A stretch of 15,694 bases of DNA from Gamarada debralockiae (GCA_002803225.1 NXFV01000404.1:1-15694); one strand, 5' to 3'. Shown: positions 1 to 9,443, numbered from the stretch's first letter. Notes: a model not told the origin generated them from the letters alone. Numbers and translations: made by a program.

Positions 1-1639
1 GGGGGGCGGGAATCATTAGCCCAAGTGCATGGGAATCCAATGCCTCCGTCCCGTCGTCATTTCTGAGGAAATTGGGGCGACGGCTCCTGCAGCGGCTGAG
101 AACATGGCGCGTCTAGCTTGCTGTAAGGCTGGTGATTTGAAGCCCTCATTCGAGAGAGATCGACGGCAGTTACGCATGAAAAGGCATAGTCCCAACGCGC
201 TTCTCCTATCGTAATAGTTTCTCATTACTCTTTCCATAGCAAGATCTATCTTTTCATGCGCTCCAATCCTCAGCTTCTTGTTCCGAAAGACTGTCCCGTT
301 CAAAGGTCTCCTAAGGCATAGTGTGGTCTCCCCGCGGCCACGAGCTCGGCGAATTGATTTGCTTTGCTTCGAGCCGTCATGGCCGTTGATGCCGTCCCGA
401 GGTCCCCTCTTCTTCCCTTCTGCTACTAAAAAGAAACATGTCTCGCCAAAAGCGCAGATCAGAATTTCTGAATAGCTTCAATTCCGATCCGAGTTTGGTC
501 TGGCACCTAAGTTTGAAACAGGAGGAATCCGGAATGATGCAGGTCTGAAGATCTTATTGCATATTTATGATGTGCCTAAAGACACGTGCGTTATCGCTTC
601 TCCACTTCGGCACCAAGAAAACAAAAACCTCGAGCAGCAGTGACATCTTGCATTTTCTTTTTCGTGCCTTGCTTCACATTCGACTCATGTATGGAAGAGC
701 ACGTTTTCCGCATCATCGTCTCGTCTTTCTCTTCACTTATCTTCGTGCCAGCCCTACGTCCAACAATTCCGTCGTTCCGCGATGGAGAAAGCGGGTCAAT
801 CTCCCCTCAATCAAACATTTTCTTTTTCGCAGACGCAGGGCAGATGCTGAAATTGAACAAGCGAAGCCACTGCCGCGATGAAACATTTTCGGGTCGGTTT
901 GGCACGGGGTCGGCCTTTTCTTAGTCTTGAATCAACCTCCTCCCGCCTTCGAATAATTCAAACTCTTTCCTCCCCGTCCCGTCATATCAAATAATATTGT
1001 CATTATCGCGGCTCCTCAATAAAGCGCTTTTAAGTTTCAACAAACTTAAAGGCAGGCAAGGGAGAACGGCAGAAACATCTTCCGCGCACGAGCCCGAACC
1101 GCTTTCCAGACTGTCTCAAGAACGTCATGCAACCTGTCAACGTTTCAGCATGACAACCGAGGGAATGCAAACTGTTATTCAAAACCCAACGTCGTCTGTG
1201 CTCCTCCTTTTTCCAATCACCTTCTTAAAATCTCAGTAAGTATTATTTCGTACTCGTACCTGTCTCTTATGTGGATACTTGGTATACTTTTCGCGGGACA
1301 AACCCAATTCAGGGATGGCTCGAAGTCTCCCAAACCTTAACGGAAAACTCCTGGTCCCGGCGACATGCCACGAGTCGAGCATGTCCGCGATACAGCCGTT
1401 GTCAGGGGACATCCCTTCTTCCGTCATTGTTTCCTCCTCTCACCGGACTTCGGTTTTGAGTTTCTGTTTAAGTTTCTGCACACACCTGGTCACACTTTCC
1501 CTGTCATATTTTTCACCACCATTATGATGACCTTCACATCACGTTATCATCATCTAATCGGCAGATGCTCATTCTACCGCTAATCGATGGGCAGTCGATT
1601 GATATAGTGGCTGTAAGGACAAGGTACATGGAAATTGTT
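1..1639. other. Left flank without a defensible gene
   Basis: Several short open frames occur on both strands, but none has a convincing start, domain, signal peptide or splice structure. The sequence is pyrimidine-rich in places (about 560-960 and 1430-1530) and has moderate GC. It opens with GGGGGG followed by CGGG. The only clear structure is the hairpin at 1029-1050, listed separately. A consensus-like donor (GTAAGT) at 1236 has no matching coding exon that I can support. The region could be promoter, UTR or decayed sequence. Confidence 0.5.
1029..1050. repeat. Short perfect inverted repeat (hairpin)
   Basis: TTTAAGTTT at 1029-1037 pairs with AAACTTAAA at 1042-1050, giving a 9-bp stem and a 4-nt loop (CAAC). 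The stem extends by further imperfect pairing outward. No gene is anchored to it, so its role is unknown. It could be a transcript-end structure or chance. Confidence 0.6.
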
Positions 1640-1819
1640 TTAATGTTGGGAGGCCGGGTCATAGAATCCTTTAGCTGGAATGATCGGGATGTTTCTATTT
1701 AGGGAATAATAACTGTATCCTGGGGAAGTTTCTTGGTTCATGGATCGAGATGCTGTGATAACGAATGCTCCGAAGAGGAACCCTATTATGCTGATTCGGG
1801 AATCTAGGTTACGAATCAT
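1640..1819 (-). CDS. Hypothetical small protein with one hydrophobic stretch
   Basis: A 59-codon open frame starts at the ATG at 1819 and ends in TAA at 1640. The N-terminal third (about residues 8-23) is hydrophobic, with core IIGFLFGAFVITA, and could be a membrane anchor or a signal-like segment. The rest is polar and ends in FYDPASQH. It may equally be the last exon of a longer gene, because TCTTAG, an acceptor-like motif, lies just upstream on the minus strand. I recognise no family. Short length and lack of domain support keep confidence low. Confidence 0.25.
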   Translation of the reverse strand: MIRNLDSRISIIGFLFGAFVITASRSMNQETSPGYSYYSLNRNIPIIPAKGFYDPASQH

Positions 1820-1956
1820 TGACCTCCCGACGTACAACTAAGATTGTGTTTGATGTATTTTTTCCATCCGATGAACCGCAAAGCCAATAAACTCATCTGC
1901 CCTTCCTGACTCGGGTCCTCCCGAGATCCAATCTGGAAAAGAAGCTCTCTTCCGTC

Positions 1957-2622
1957 TCACTCCCCGACGGTGAAGAAAGCTAAATAGAGTCTCTTCATAT
2001 CTTGACTCGCCCCCAAATCCTGTAGGGCATCCTTTAATCTCCTCGCATTATCGCACCGAAGGTCACATGTCCCCTCCAGACCCGAAACCCAAGGCTCAAG
2101 GTTCCCCGCCACCACCACCACGGCACTTGCGGCATAAGATATTGCCTGCCATGGTCGTATCTCATAAGACTCATTTAGTTGACTGCTGCGTTGCATTGTT
2201 GCACACTACAATTACCAACTGCTTGGTCAGCCTCGAGCAAGATTAACAAACTCCATGCCTCTTAAAGGGTAGGAAGGCAATAACATCGGAACTTCCGGGC
2301 AATACTGAACCTTATCTGGATGCATTGCTATGTCACTGCAACTGTTTGTGTCACCATCGCGGAGCCCTCCGAGCAAATTAGAAAGGAAGGGGGTGTAGGG
2401 CTGACCTTGTAGTCTATTTTTACTTTGGATGTTAGCTGTGCTGTTCCATGCTCTTTCCGATGTCCGATATCTCAAAACGTTATTACCACCCCCAAATGCT
2501 TTACGATAACGTGCCTTCTCCAATTGGTTTTTATTTTTGTTGGTTGAGGTGTTATAGCAGTGGCTTCCCATTTTAGATACCAGCTGCACTGCGCAAGGGG
2601 ACGTGCGAATCACGCCCCTCAT
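1957..2622 (-). CDS. Possible two-exon hypothetical gene (unrecognised)
   Basis: Two minus-strand open frames, 2622-2227 and 2196-1957, share the same frame and are separated by a roughly 30-nt patch with three stops. A 42-nt intron (2247-2206) with donor GTTAAT, an internal CTGAC branch-like motif and acceptor TTGTAG would remove the stops and keep the frame. That gives about 207 residues from the ATG at 2622. The C-terminal part (RPWQAISYAASAVVVVAG and NARRLKDALQDLG) looks coding, with GC-rich third positions. The N-terminal part is Asn/Ser-rich. I recognise no family. The donor is weak and the intron is at the short end for fungi, so this could also be a decayed gene. Confidence 0.27.
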
Positions 2623-2906
2623 TGGGACGCGTCAGTTCAGCTCTCAGATCCCCGCACGTATGCAATACTACCTCCCACAGGCCCAGTCTAGGCCTCGAGT
2701 GATTACTACGCCACTTCATATCTCCAATCCTAACTCACCGGCCAAACCCCCGTCCATTGCCGCATAGTTGTGGCGCACTCCTAATCACTTTATCACTTTT
2801 CACCTTATCGAGTATTCCCCAGCATCATGCCCAAGCCATCCCGATTCCCCGCCCAGCTCTAAATCCTTCATCCCAAGCCGTTCCCTTTCCAAACCTGGGA
2901 TGATCC

Positions 2907-3416
2907 TCATCTAAAATAACCCAGGTTCGAGTGATGTTCTTCCTTTGGTTGCGTTCCTAGTGGTGGTGGGAAGTGAGAATGATGTTTCATACGTTGTTTG
3001 GCCGATAGGGGAGGGGTATTGGAGGGGTGGTGTTTATGCATTCGTTGCGGGGTAAGTGAGAGAGATGTTTTAGGTTTTGTAATGAGAGATGATGAGATAG
3101 AGCCCCTGAGGTTGGGGTAGGTGTTTGATGGTAGGGAGACGTTTTGGAGTTGGGGTCTGCCGGAGGGAGGATGGGGAGATGGGGTTGAGGCTGAGTGCGT
3201 GAAGTGAGGAGCGTCCATGAGAGATGGACCAGCTGGTGATGGCGTCTGCGATGAAGGTTTAGCGACCTTCATGTAGTCGAATCTTGGTACAACGGCGGAG
3301 TCGAGAACAAGGAGGCCTTCGATGAGCTTGAGCTTGAGCTTTAGCTTAAGAGATTCATGCCGATCGTCAATAAAGCTAAGGCATACATAAGCATGCAGAA
3401 AACAGAGCCAATCCAC
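2907..3416 (-). CDS. Hypothetical Pro/Ser/His-rich ORF, possibly a gene fragment
   Basis: This is a 169-codon open frame on the minus strand. It has no upstream ATG; the first internal ATG is at 3272 (MKVAKPSSQ). It contains a Lys-Leu repeat made by reiterated AAGCTC units (LKLKLKLKL), then LIEGLLVLDSAVV, then a low-complexity Pro/Ser/His tail. A TGA lies just upstream. Removing the MITE at 3435-3928 places this frame directly after the small acidic gene (3932-4154) in the same phase, separated by that single TGA. It may be the remainder of that gene, a 3' exon of something else, or spurious. I recognise no domain. Confidence 0.3.
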   Translation of the reverse strand: MDWLCFLHAYVCLSFIDDRHESLKLKLKLKLIEGLLVLDSAVVPRFDYMKVAKPSSQTPSPAGPSLMDAPHFTHSASTPSPHPPSGRPQLQNVSLPSNTYPNLRGSISSSLITKPKTSLSLTPQRMHKHHPSNTPPLSAKQRMKHHSHFPPPLGTQPKEEHHSNLGYFR

Positions 3417-3434
3417 AATCTGGGATCAGTTTAA

Positions 3435-3928
3435 GAGCCTCTTTGGCAACGGTAATTTTTCATCAGATTGTGGCCTAGATTATCACCCAGATGATATGCG
3501 ATTATTTAAATAAACTAGAGCGATTACCTTTTAGATTCTCTCTTCAAAAAAAAAAAAAAATCTGTGCGAGAAAAGAACATTAAAAGTCTTGAAATAATTA
3601 ATTATATTTTTATTTCAATTAACAAGAACAGTTTTTAATTTTTTTTTTTTTTTAATTAAGAATAATTTATTTAAATAAAACAGATTATTAGCTAAAAATT
3701 TTAAAAACAAATTTTTATTTAATGATAGTCTTAAAGAGTAGTCAAAAACATAGCCTTTTGGGATTATTAAATTTGGTGAAACTCCTGAAAGGAGTTTCTG
3801 ATTTTTATATGAGAGATTATTCTACAATTAATCTAGACTATATGGTTTTAATAATCGTATTTGGCTACGTTAATCTAGCGAATAATCTGAATAATAATCT
3901 AGGGAGGTTTCAGCTGCCAAAGAGGCCC
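3435..3928. mobile_element. MITE, PIF/Harbinger type (TAA target duplication)
   Basis: The element is 494 bp, very AT-rich inside, and has poly-A and poly-T tracts. Its left end reads GAGCCTCTTTGGCAAC. Its right end, read on the other strand, is GGGCCTCTTTGGCAGC, so the terminal inverted repeats match at 14 of 16 positions. It is flanked by direct TAA trinucleotides at 3432-3434 and 3929-3931. Subterminal motifs such as CTAGATTAT recur near both ends. It encodes no transposase; the 69-codon frame inside it is chance. The TWA-type 3-bp duplication suggests PIF/Harbinger, with mobilisation in trans. The duplication is short, so the superfamily call is moderate. Confidence 0.75.
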
Positions 3929-3931
3929 TAA

Positions 3932-4154
3932 AACAGCCTGCCACAAAGGATCTCTCACAAGATCGGTAGTAATGGCTGCTTCCGCATACTCCCTAAACTC
4001 TTCCGTGCTCCCGTCGATCTCAAAGTAGTCGCTTTCTTCTTGGTTACAGCCTTTTTCGGTCCTATTTGAAATTTCGTCATTAAACCTTTTTGTCGCTGTC
4101 ATCCGTTTTGTCATTGTTGATATCTTTCTCGTCATCAATCTTCACTGAGTTCAT
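3932..4154 (-). pseudogene. Small acidic/polar hypothetical protein, one frameshift, 3' end at the MITE
   Basis: From the ATG at 4154 the minus strand encodes an Asp/Lys-rich start (MNSVKIDDEKDIN) that hits a stop soon after a run of five A residues (4091-4087). In the neighbouring frame coding continues with an acidic segment containing DYFEIDGSTEEFREYAEAA and then DPLWQAV. One fewer A would join the two into a protein of about 75 residues, so this is either a homopolymer frameshift or a sequencing error. The MITE at 3435-3928 entered two codons before the native TGA and now supplies about nine foreign residues and a new stop at 3899. An AT-rich TATA-like element lies near 4275-4285. No family was recognised. 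Confidence 0.4.
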
Positions 4155-4589
4155 GAGATTGCAGAAGTAGAGTAAGAAAGAGGCTAATCGAGCTATTTTT
4201 GTCAAGTTGAACAATTGTCTATGCTCTGCACTTTAGTTGTGTGTGGCCTGCTTTGGATTTGCATGGTTTGGTTATTGGTATATATTGTGGCGAATTGCTC
4301 GGAGTAAGAAACCGCGAGGAAACTTGCAGTCCTTTTAAACTATCTCCTTTCACTTCGATTCTCAAACATCCCCTTTCTCTCACACCTTGGAATGCCTAGA
4401 TTTGTTCTTCCTATACAGTTTTTTACCACTCTTGACTTTTCTCAACTTGTTTCTATATGCATCGGTGTAAGGGAGCCCGATAGCTGCATCCAGAACGTAG
4501 TCCACAATAACTTATTTGCATACAGTGAATAGCCAATTTCTAGTTTCTATATAAACAGTATATCATAATCCAATCTGATCGTGACTTCA
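4155..4589. other. Intergenic, no gene seen
   Basis: No supported gene is present. The only regulatory-looking feature is the AT-rich stretch TATATATTG around 4278-4286, which could be the TATA region of the minus-strand small acidic gene about 130 bp further on. The rest shows no repeat or RNA structure that I could identify. Confidence 0.4.
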
Positions 4590-5328
4590 GCAGGCGTCAG
4601 AGTTTTCAAGATGGAGGTTGACTTTTCCTGCAGCAGAGTGCAAACGAATGTCCCATGCACATTTCTCGTCTTCTACGTTATTGAAAGCTGGGCCTGGTGC
4701 TTGAGAATTCGCTACCAGTCCTATATTTCTAGTAGGCTTAAATAGAGTTGGGGGATTGTCGTCGTCGAGGGGCACTTTTTCGTCAAGTGCTATCTCGCCG
4801 TCGCTCGTCTACACTGGCGGGCTCTCAAATCTCAGGAACAATTCCGAAAATGGCCAGATTCGTGCGAGAAGTACTCTTCGATCACAGACTTCTTGGCCTA
4901 TCGATAACAAATCCCGGGCTGCCTTTCACACAGCTTCGAGTGCCGTAAACTTAGGTTTCACTTGGGGTTTTCTCCTTATACCTTCTTCTTCGAGGTCGGG
5001 CACACGAGATACTTATAAACCTATGGTCCTATGGTCTTCTCCCACCCATCATTTCTCACAGGATCAACGCATATTTAGAAGGACTTAAGTGCTCTCTGCC
5101 TTCTTTGATTCTCGATATCTCATCACGCATCTTTCCCCCTAATCCCTCGGAGGAAACGGAGGCGCTTCGCTGTGCTGAGAGTAGTATCCCTTCGGCGGTT
5201 GTTGTCATACTTTTCAACTGGTTGGTGGGGGGGGGGGTATTAAGCCTACCGAAATGAGGCAATAGCGGGACGACAATAACACCTCTTGACGCGTCCAGCA
5301 CGTTGTTTGGTAGGCTATCCTTCTCCAT
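4590..5328 (-). pseudogene. Decayed minus-strand gene, unrecognised
   Basis: Coding character is visible on the minus strand in pieces. From the ATG at 5328 about 90 codons are open (MEKDSLPNNVLDASRG, VIVVPLLPHFGRLN). A second stretch, about 4960-4590, is open apart from two stops: a TGA where a Trp codon is likely (after LEAV) and a TAG after FESPPV where a Gln codon is likely. Both fit C:G-to-T:A change. Segments such as RRVLLARIWPFSELFLRFE and ALDEKVPLDDDNPPTLF look like genuine protein. An 11-base poly-G run lies at 5227-5237. I do not recognise the family, and the order and continuity of the two pieces are inferred. Confidence 0.4.
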
Positions 5329-5581
5329 TTTTCCTGAAGCTATTTGTTAGGTTATAGGCTAATATGGCTTCAAAATGCGTATCTCTGGACGGCATTGATC
5401 ACAGCCTAATCGACAAAGAGTAGTATAATAAGAACTTTCCAAACTAGACTAACCACGCTATCCCCAAAGATCTTGGAATCAAGACTTGTCACATTAACCA
5501 CTTATAAGCAAAGCATAAAGAGATTATCGAGTCTCGACAGATCGAATCAGGGTTGAACCCCTCCCACGAGACTACCCCCAG

Positions 5582-5768
5582 TGTGATGGCTGGCACCATC
5601 ACATGACGTATTTGCGGCTGGAACCAGTGGACGGTCGACCCCAGTACCATAAAAGTCGAGGCTTACCCTCTTCCTTTCCTTTCCTTCTTTCTTTAGCTTT
5701 GTATTTTCCAATAAACCGTGATCTTTGAACTCCGCGCTTCAGACCTTTGCATCGATCCCGCCGTCACA
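5582..5768 (+). mobile_element. Solo LTR of an LTR retrotransposon
   Basis: This 187-bp unit begins TGTGATGG and ends CCGTCACA, giving short imperfect inverted termini with the canonical TG...CA ends. It is flanked by a perfect 5-bp direct duplication CCCAG (5577-5581 and 5769-5773). Inside, in the expected order, are a TATA-like CATAAAAG at 5648-5655, a pyrimidine-rich tract (5668-5700) and a polyadenylation-type AATAAA at 5710-5715. No gag/pol or second LTR is adjacent. The simplest reading is a solo LTR left by recombination between the two LTRs of a full element. Gypsy or Copia origin cannot be decided from the LTR alone. Confidence 0.88.
5648..5655 (+). promoter_or_regulatory. TATA-like box of the LTR promoter
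   Basis: CATAAAAG lies 66 bp into the LTR and 55 bp before its AATAAA signal, the usual order for the U3 promoter and R-region polyadenylation signal of fungal retrotransposon LTRs. If functional it would direct plus-strand transcription toward the PiggyBac relic. Confidence 0.5.
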
Positions 5769-5879
5769 CCCAGCGCCTTGCGAAGCCTCTTCTCCTTGAG
5801 TCTGCAGATACTGACTTACCTATCACCTTAAACTCTTTTAGTATAACTACTTATTCGAGTTAATTCGAGATTATACTAA

Positions 5880-7800
5880 TGAGAAAGCTAGTCTCTTCTA
5901 TGCGTCTGAAGAGGCTTATTGGGGCGTAGAGCCTCGTTGCGGGACACCTTGCACAACTAATGATATCAAGGTCTTCTTTGCTATCTTTATTTATATGGGA
6001 TACACTGGGAATCAAGACGTTAGCACATACTAAGAGCAACCTATCACTTATGCACTAATGTATAAGGTATCTTACGTTCAATATTAACAAATCAAATGCT
6101 TTTCGCATATCTCTGATCTCTGAATTGAGGTTCGTCAGGAGTAGTATAAGAAGCTGTCTGCTATTTATGAGACGTTTCGTACGGCCTCAAAGAAGCACTT
6201 GCTTCCTTCTCAAAACGCCTCTTATAATAAGATGATGGTTGCTTTTCCCGGCAGGGTTATATATAAAGACGGCGCCTAACAAGCCAATCGATAAGGGCTT
6301 TCAGCTATTTGGAATGTGAGATTCTGGTTACCTTACTGACTTTGCATTTTACTCTTTGATTTTTAGTAAGCTCTTTAATATCTTTCACCTATTACCCTAT
6401 GTCCTGTATGCCAGAAAGATACATTGATTCTTATACTAATTTATATGGCAAACTGGGTATCAGCGAGCTTGTCCTGACAAATGGACTAGCTTTAACACAA
6501 TCTTCACTTTACTAAATCACACTCTGATCCCTCTCCTACTGCGAATACTAGTGTACAATTACAATAGACAATGCCTTTACTCGATACACGCTCTTTTCTA
6601 TGCTACGCAAACTTAGCATTGGAGCTATAGGGACAGTGGCTGCAAATAACACCCTTAGTCACTATAAAGCTAAGCTTGCCTCACCTAAAGGAACTATCCC
6701 ATGGGTACTTTATATGGGAAAGATAGAGGATTTAGCAAAAGAATACTAAAACAAATAAAAGGGAGAAGAGATTGTAACACTTGAGCACAAGGGCGGGGTT
6801 GATGTTATTTTTTTTTTATCTCGTCAGACTTAGCACTTGTATGGCTTATAAGTACGATTTATAATAGAGAGAAATTTGTTCTATGATACCTTATAAGAAG
6901 CCTTCTTCTTCTGCGCCTTCTTCTGGCACCGACCATTCGAAATCCCTATTACAAAAGAGTAAGCTAGGCGTTGGTTTAAGCTTTTATAAAAGGTCCCTTT
7001 TATTCGAGAAAGGAAGAAGAATATATAGTTCGCATCTAACGGAGAGGTAGTAGTACGGCTGTGATTAGTCAAATCCTAACAAGGCTACCTGCTTGATACC
7101 TAAGCTTGGCTTCCCATCTAATAGGCTATGCTTTTCCTATGTTGGGCTCTTCTGTGATGTGCAACAAAATTTTTGCAATGTGTTAGAGGAGAGTAGTTGG
7201 AGTGAAAGCTATTGGTAATAGCAGGGGATCGGGATTCGTAGATAGATTCGAGATATCCCAGCCTTAGTGGCCTTAAAGAAGGGTGACTTACTATTGGTAA
7301 TGTCGCGAAATTGGCTATTAAACAGAGCAGTAAAGTTGTTATTAGTACTGGGAGCTCCATGTGCAGTAATTGCAGCAGCAAAATTGTATTATAAGACACT
7401 AGATGTTGGAATGCGGTGTACTGTTTTGACCTCCTTGGCATTATGATGTAAGTCAAGGGATCTGTTATATCTCAACTACTTCTACTATCCCCATCAATGT
7501 CCCTCTCTACTGGGAACTGGTTATATTACTAAGTCGTGCTACCCTAACTAATCCCCAGCTGACAATTTGTCCATTGTTCTCCGCTTTTATATTATACAGA
7601 CAGAATTTTGCTTGTATACTAAGTCCCTTAAGGGCTGACTCTACTGCAAAGGAATACAAAAGCTCTAGTGAAAAGGACAGGGCAGAAAGCGTAACAAGAG
7701 CTCGTTATTCCTGCTATGTGATAAGCGGCTCTGGCTCATCTGGCTAGAGAGATTTGGATATAGTACAAAGAATTAGAAAACAGTACTAAGAAACACAAAC
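5880..7800 (+). pseudogene. PiggyBac-type transposase relic
   Basis: Plus-strand frames interrupted by many TAG, TAA and TGA codons and some frameshifts recover the order expected of a PiggyBac-family (DDE_Tnp_1_7) transposase. From left to right I see VFFAIFIYMGYTG (about 5971), a QIKCFSHISD segment (about 6090), then MMVAFPGR (about 6232). Next come PNKPIDKGFQLFGM and GYLTDFAFYS (about 6278-6360), and TIDNAFTRYTLFSMLR (about 6561). PKGTIPWVLYMGKIEDLAKEY follows (about 6687), trimmed here in meaning only to its core. A weak Cys-containing tail (about 7700-7760) could be the zinc-binding C-terminus. The first catalytic Asp (usually D-E-x-M) reads Asn (AAT, 6226-6228). The second Asp, in IDNAF, is kept (6567-6569). 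TTAA tetramers occur near both sides but I could not fix the element ends. Confidence 0.75.
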
Positions 7801-7955
7801 ATTGGGAATTAAGAGCGAGTGGTTCTTTTAACCTCGCTGCTGGCCTGTCTGTGATCAAGTCTCTTGACTATAGCTCTGAGTACCTATAGAAGTTCTGACT
7901 CAGCATTTGCTCAAAGAGTACTTTTGGAGAAGTCTCAGAGCCGAAATAGCTCTGA

Positions 7956-9045
7956 TATCAACTTACTGCTTTCAGGATTCCATCACCCGTCAAGCCATTG
8001 CCGCCTTCGCTGGCGCTGCTTCCATCAGTCCAAGTAATGGTGTCGATGATATCTCTGACACCGCCCTTAACCAGCTCACTCAAGCCATCGTCAAGCTCCT
8101 CAAGTGCCTTCCTCGCACTCTCTTCGTTACTGACTTGGAAGAACTGCAACTAACCTGGTATGGCGGAGCATTGAGCTTGTCAAGCTTCTTCGCAGCAACT
8201 AGCAGCACTGACTCCATGTCATTAGATGGCATACCATCAGTAAGCACGATAAGATTAAGAGGCTTCAACTCCTTCCCAGCCGCTATCTTGGTCTCCAGCT
8301 TCGCCAAAATACGGCTTCGGAATATTGTGTACCCCTAGTACAGGCTCGGCAAAAATACCGAAATTTTGGTATCGATACTTTATCGCTAATTTTTTGCGAT
8401 AATTTAGGGATTACTGGCCTATAAATTTAGTGAGTAACTGCCTAAAATTTAGGGAGTATATGCTAAAAAATTAGCGATTAGCTCATCGAGATCGTAAAAA
8501 TTATAAAGTCGCGATTTTATAAATATAAAGTTATTTAATTAAATTTTAATTATTTTATATATTTATTTGAACTAAAGTATTAAATTATTAATATTTATAA
8601 ATATTCCGTTTAAAATTTATATAAAATAATAAAGAATAAGAATAATTAAAAAATAATTAAAATAAGAGGAAAGTATCGATACGTTATCGATTCGGTATTT
8701 TTGCTGAGCCTGCCCTAGTACTGGTAGGCGTTCCGCCTTGCGGTCTGACTCGTGCGAAGAGCTCAGTCATGGTGGCAGCTTTCTTAATGCCTCTGTATCC
8801 GCCGGCAGCTATACCCTCAGACGGCGCGCCAAGGTGGGCTGATTTGTGGTTCATGAAGTAGAGATCCAGACCATCGTCGTCGTGGTCAGACACGATGGGC
8901 GCGATGATGGAGAGGCTTGCGAGACTCCGCGCCAGCCGCGGCCGGCCATGGAACCAGAATCATCTATGAGGAGAGCGGTATCGAAGGTCGCGAGGAAGGC
9001 GTACGGGTCTTCGCCAGTCGTGGCAGGCGTTACTGGAGTGTGTGA
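7956..9045 (-). pseudogene. vWA domain protein gene, frameshifted and split by a MITE
   Basis: Read on the minus strand, the frame opens near 9045 with TPVTPATTGEDPYAF. It continues with FDTALLIDDSGSMAGRG, whose DDSGS (8964-8950) is the metal-ion-dependent adhesion site (DxSxS) of von Willebrand factor A domains. After a one-base loss near 8918 it resumes as SDHDDDGLDLYFMNHKSAH and AAGGYRGIKKAATMTELFAR, up to GGTPTSTR. There the hAT-type MITE (8341-8712) interrupts it. Beyond it come LAKLETKIAAGKELKP, LNLIVLTDGMPSND and KKLDKLNAPPYQV, a further frameshift near 8160, then QFFQVSNEESARKAL, VRDIIDTITWTDG and LTGDGILKAV. The C-terminus diverges after ILKAV, close to the PiggyBac relic. Fungal vWA proteins of this type are usually cytosolic and uncharacterised. 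At least three frameshifts plus the insertion mean no functional product. Confidence 0.8.
8341..8712. mobile_element. hAT-type MITE inserted in the vWA gene
   Basis: This is a 372-bp, very AT-rich, non-coding element. Its left end is CAGGCTCGGCAAAAATACCG. Its right end, read on the other strand, is CAGGCTCAGCAAAAATACCG, a single mismatch in 20. A second shared motif, GTATCGATACTTT, lies about 28 bp in from the left end and 30 bp in from the right end, extending the inverted terminal region to about 41-43 bp. Perfect 8-bp direct duplications CCCTAGTA flank it (8333-8340 and 8713-8720). Eight-bp duplications and CAG-starting termini are typical of the hAT superfamily. The near-identical ends suggest a fairly recent insertion. 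A transposase in trans would be needed for movement. Confidence 0.88.
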
Positions 9046-9340
9046 TATCCATGGGGCTCAGACAGTTGAAGGACGAGTGTTGAGCCTGAAGCGGTGGATG
9101 TGGAGGGTACGTAGGCTGGTGGAGGCTCGTTGGAGGGAACAGTGAATGCGTCCATGCCTGGATGATCTTGGCAAACATTGCTATCCTTGCGACCAAGCTT
9201 GCGTATTGAACCAAGGAGAGATCGGCCCGGTGCTTGAGTAACTGTCCACTAGAAGACACGAGTCAGTATCGCTTATTCAAGGGAATAATAGATGTATATA
9301 CTAGTGATCCAGAAGGCATGGCTGGGAGGTGTGTCGTGCA

Positions 9341-9365
9341 ACGAGAGACGAGAGACGAGAGACGA
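9341..9365. repeat. ACGAGAG short tandem repeat
   Basis: About three and a half copies of a 7-bp unit (ACGAGAG) occur in a row. It is a simple microsatellite with no coding role seen. Confidence 0.7.
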
Positions 9366-9419
9366 ATGCGTCAACGTTGTAATTGGTATCAAGAAGCTTT
9401 GAGTTTGACTCTAGAGTAG

Positions 9420-9443
9420 TTGATGTTGATGTTGATGTTGATG
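9420..9443. repeat. TTGATG hexanucleotide microsatellite
   Basis: Four perfect copies of TTGATG occur in a row. On the minus strand this would read His-Gln repeats, but no gene is supported there. Confidence 0.8.

Noticed and set aside
16..303. 95-codon minus-strand frame at the left edge
   Set aside because: It starts with TTG, has no recognisable feature and no splice context.
1479..1496. HTPGHT motif (metallo-beta-lactamase-like) in a plus-strand frame
   Set aside because: The surrounding translation has no other feature of the fold, no proper start, and the frame is short; chance match.
3722..3931. 69-codon frame inside the AT-rich element
   Set aside because: It lies wholly within the MITE and its end; composition-driven chance frame.
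7907..8338. 143-codon plus-strand frame
   Set aside because: It is the antisense shadow of the vWA pseudogene, whose conserved motifs are on the minus strand.
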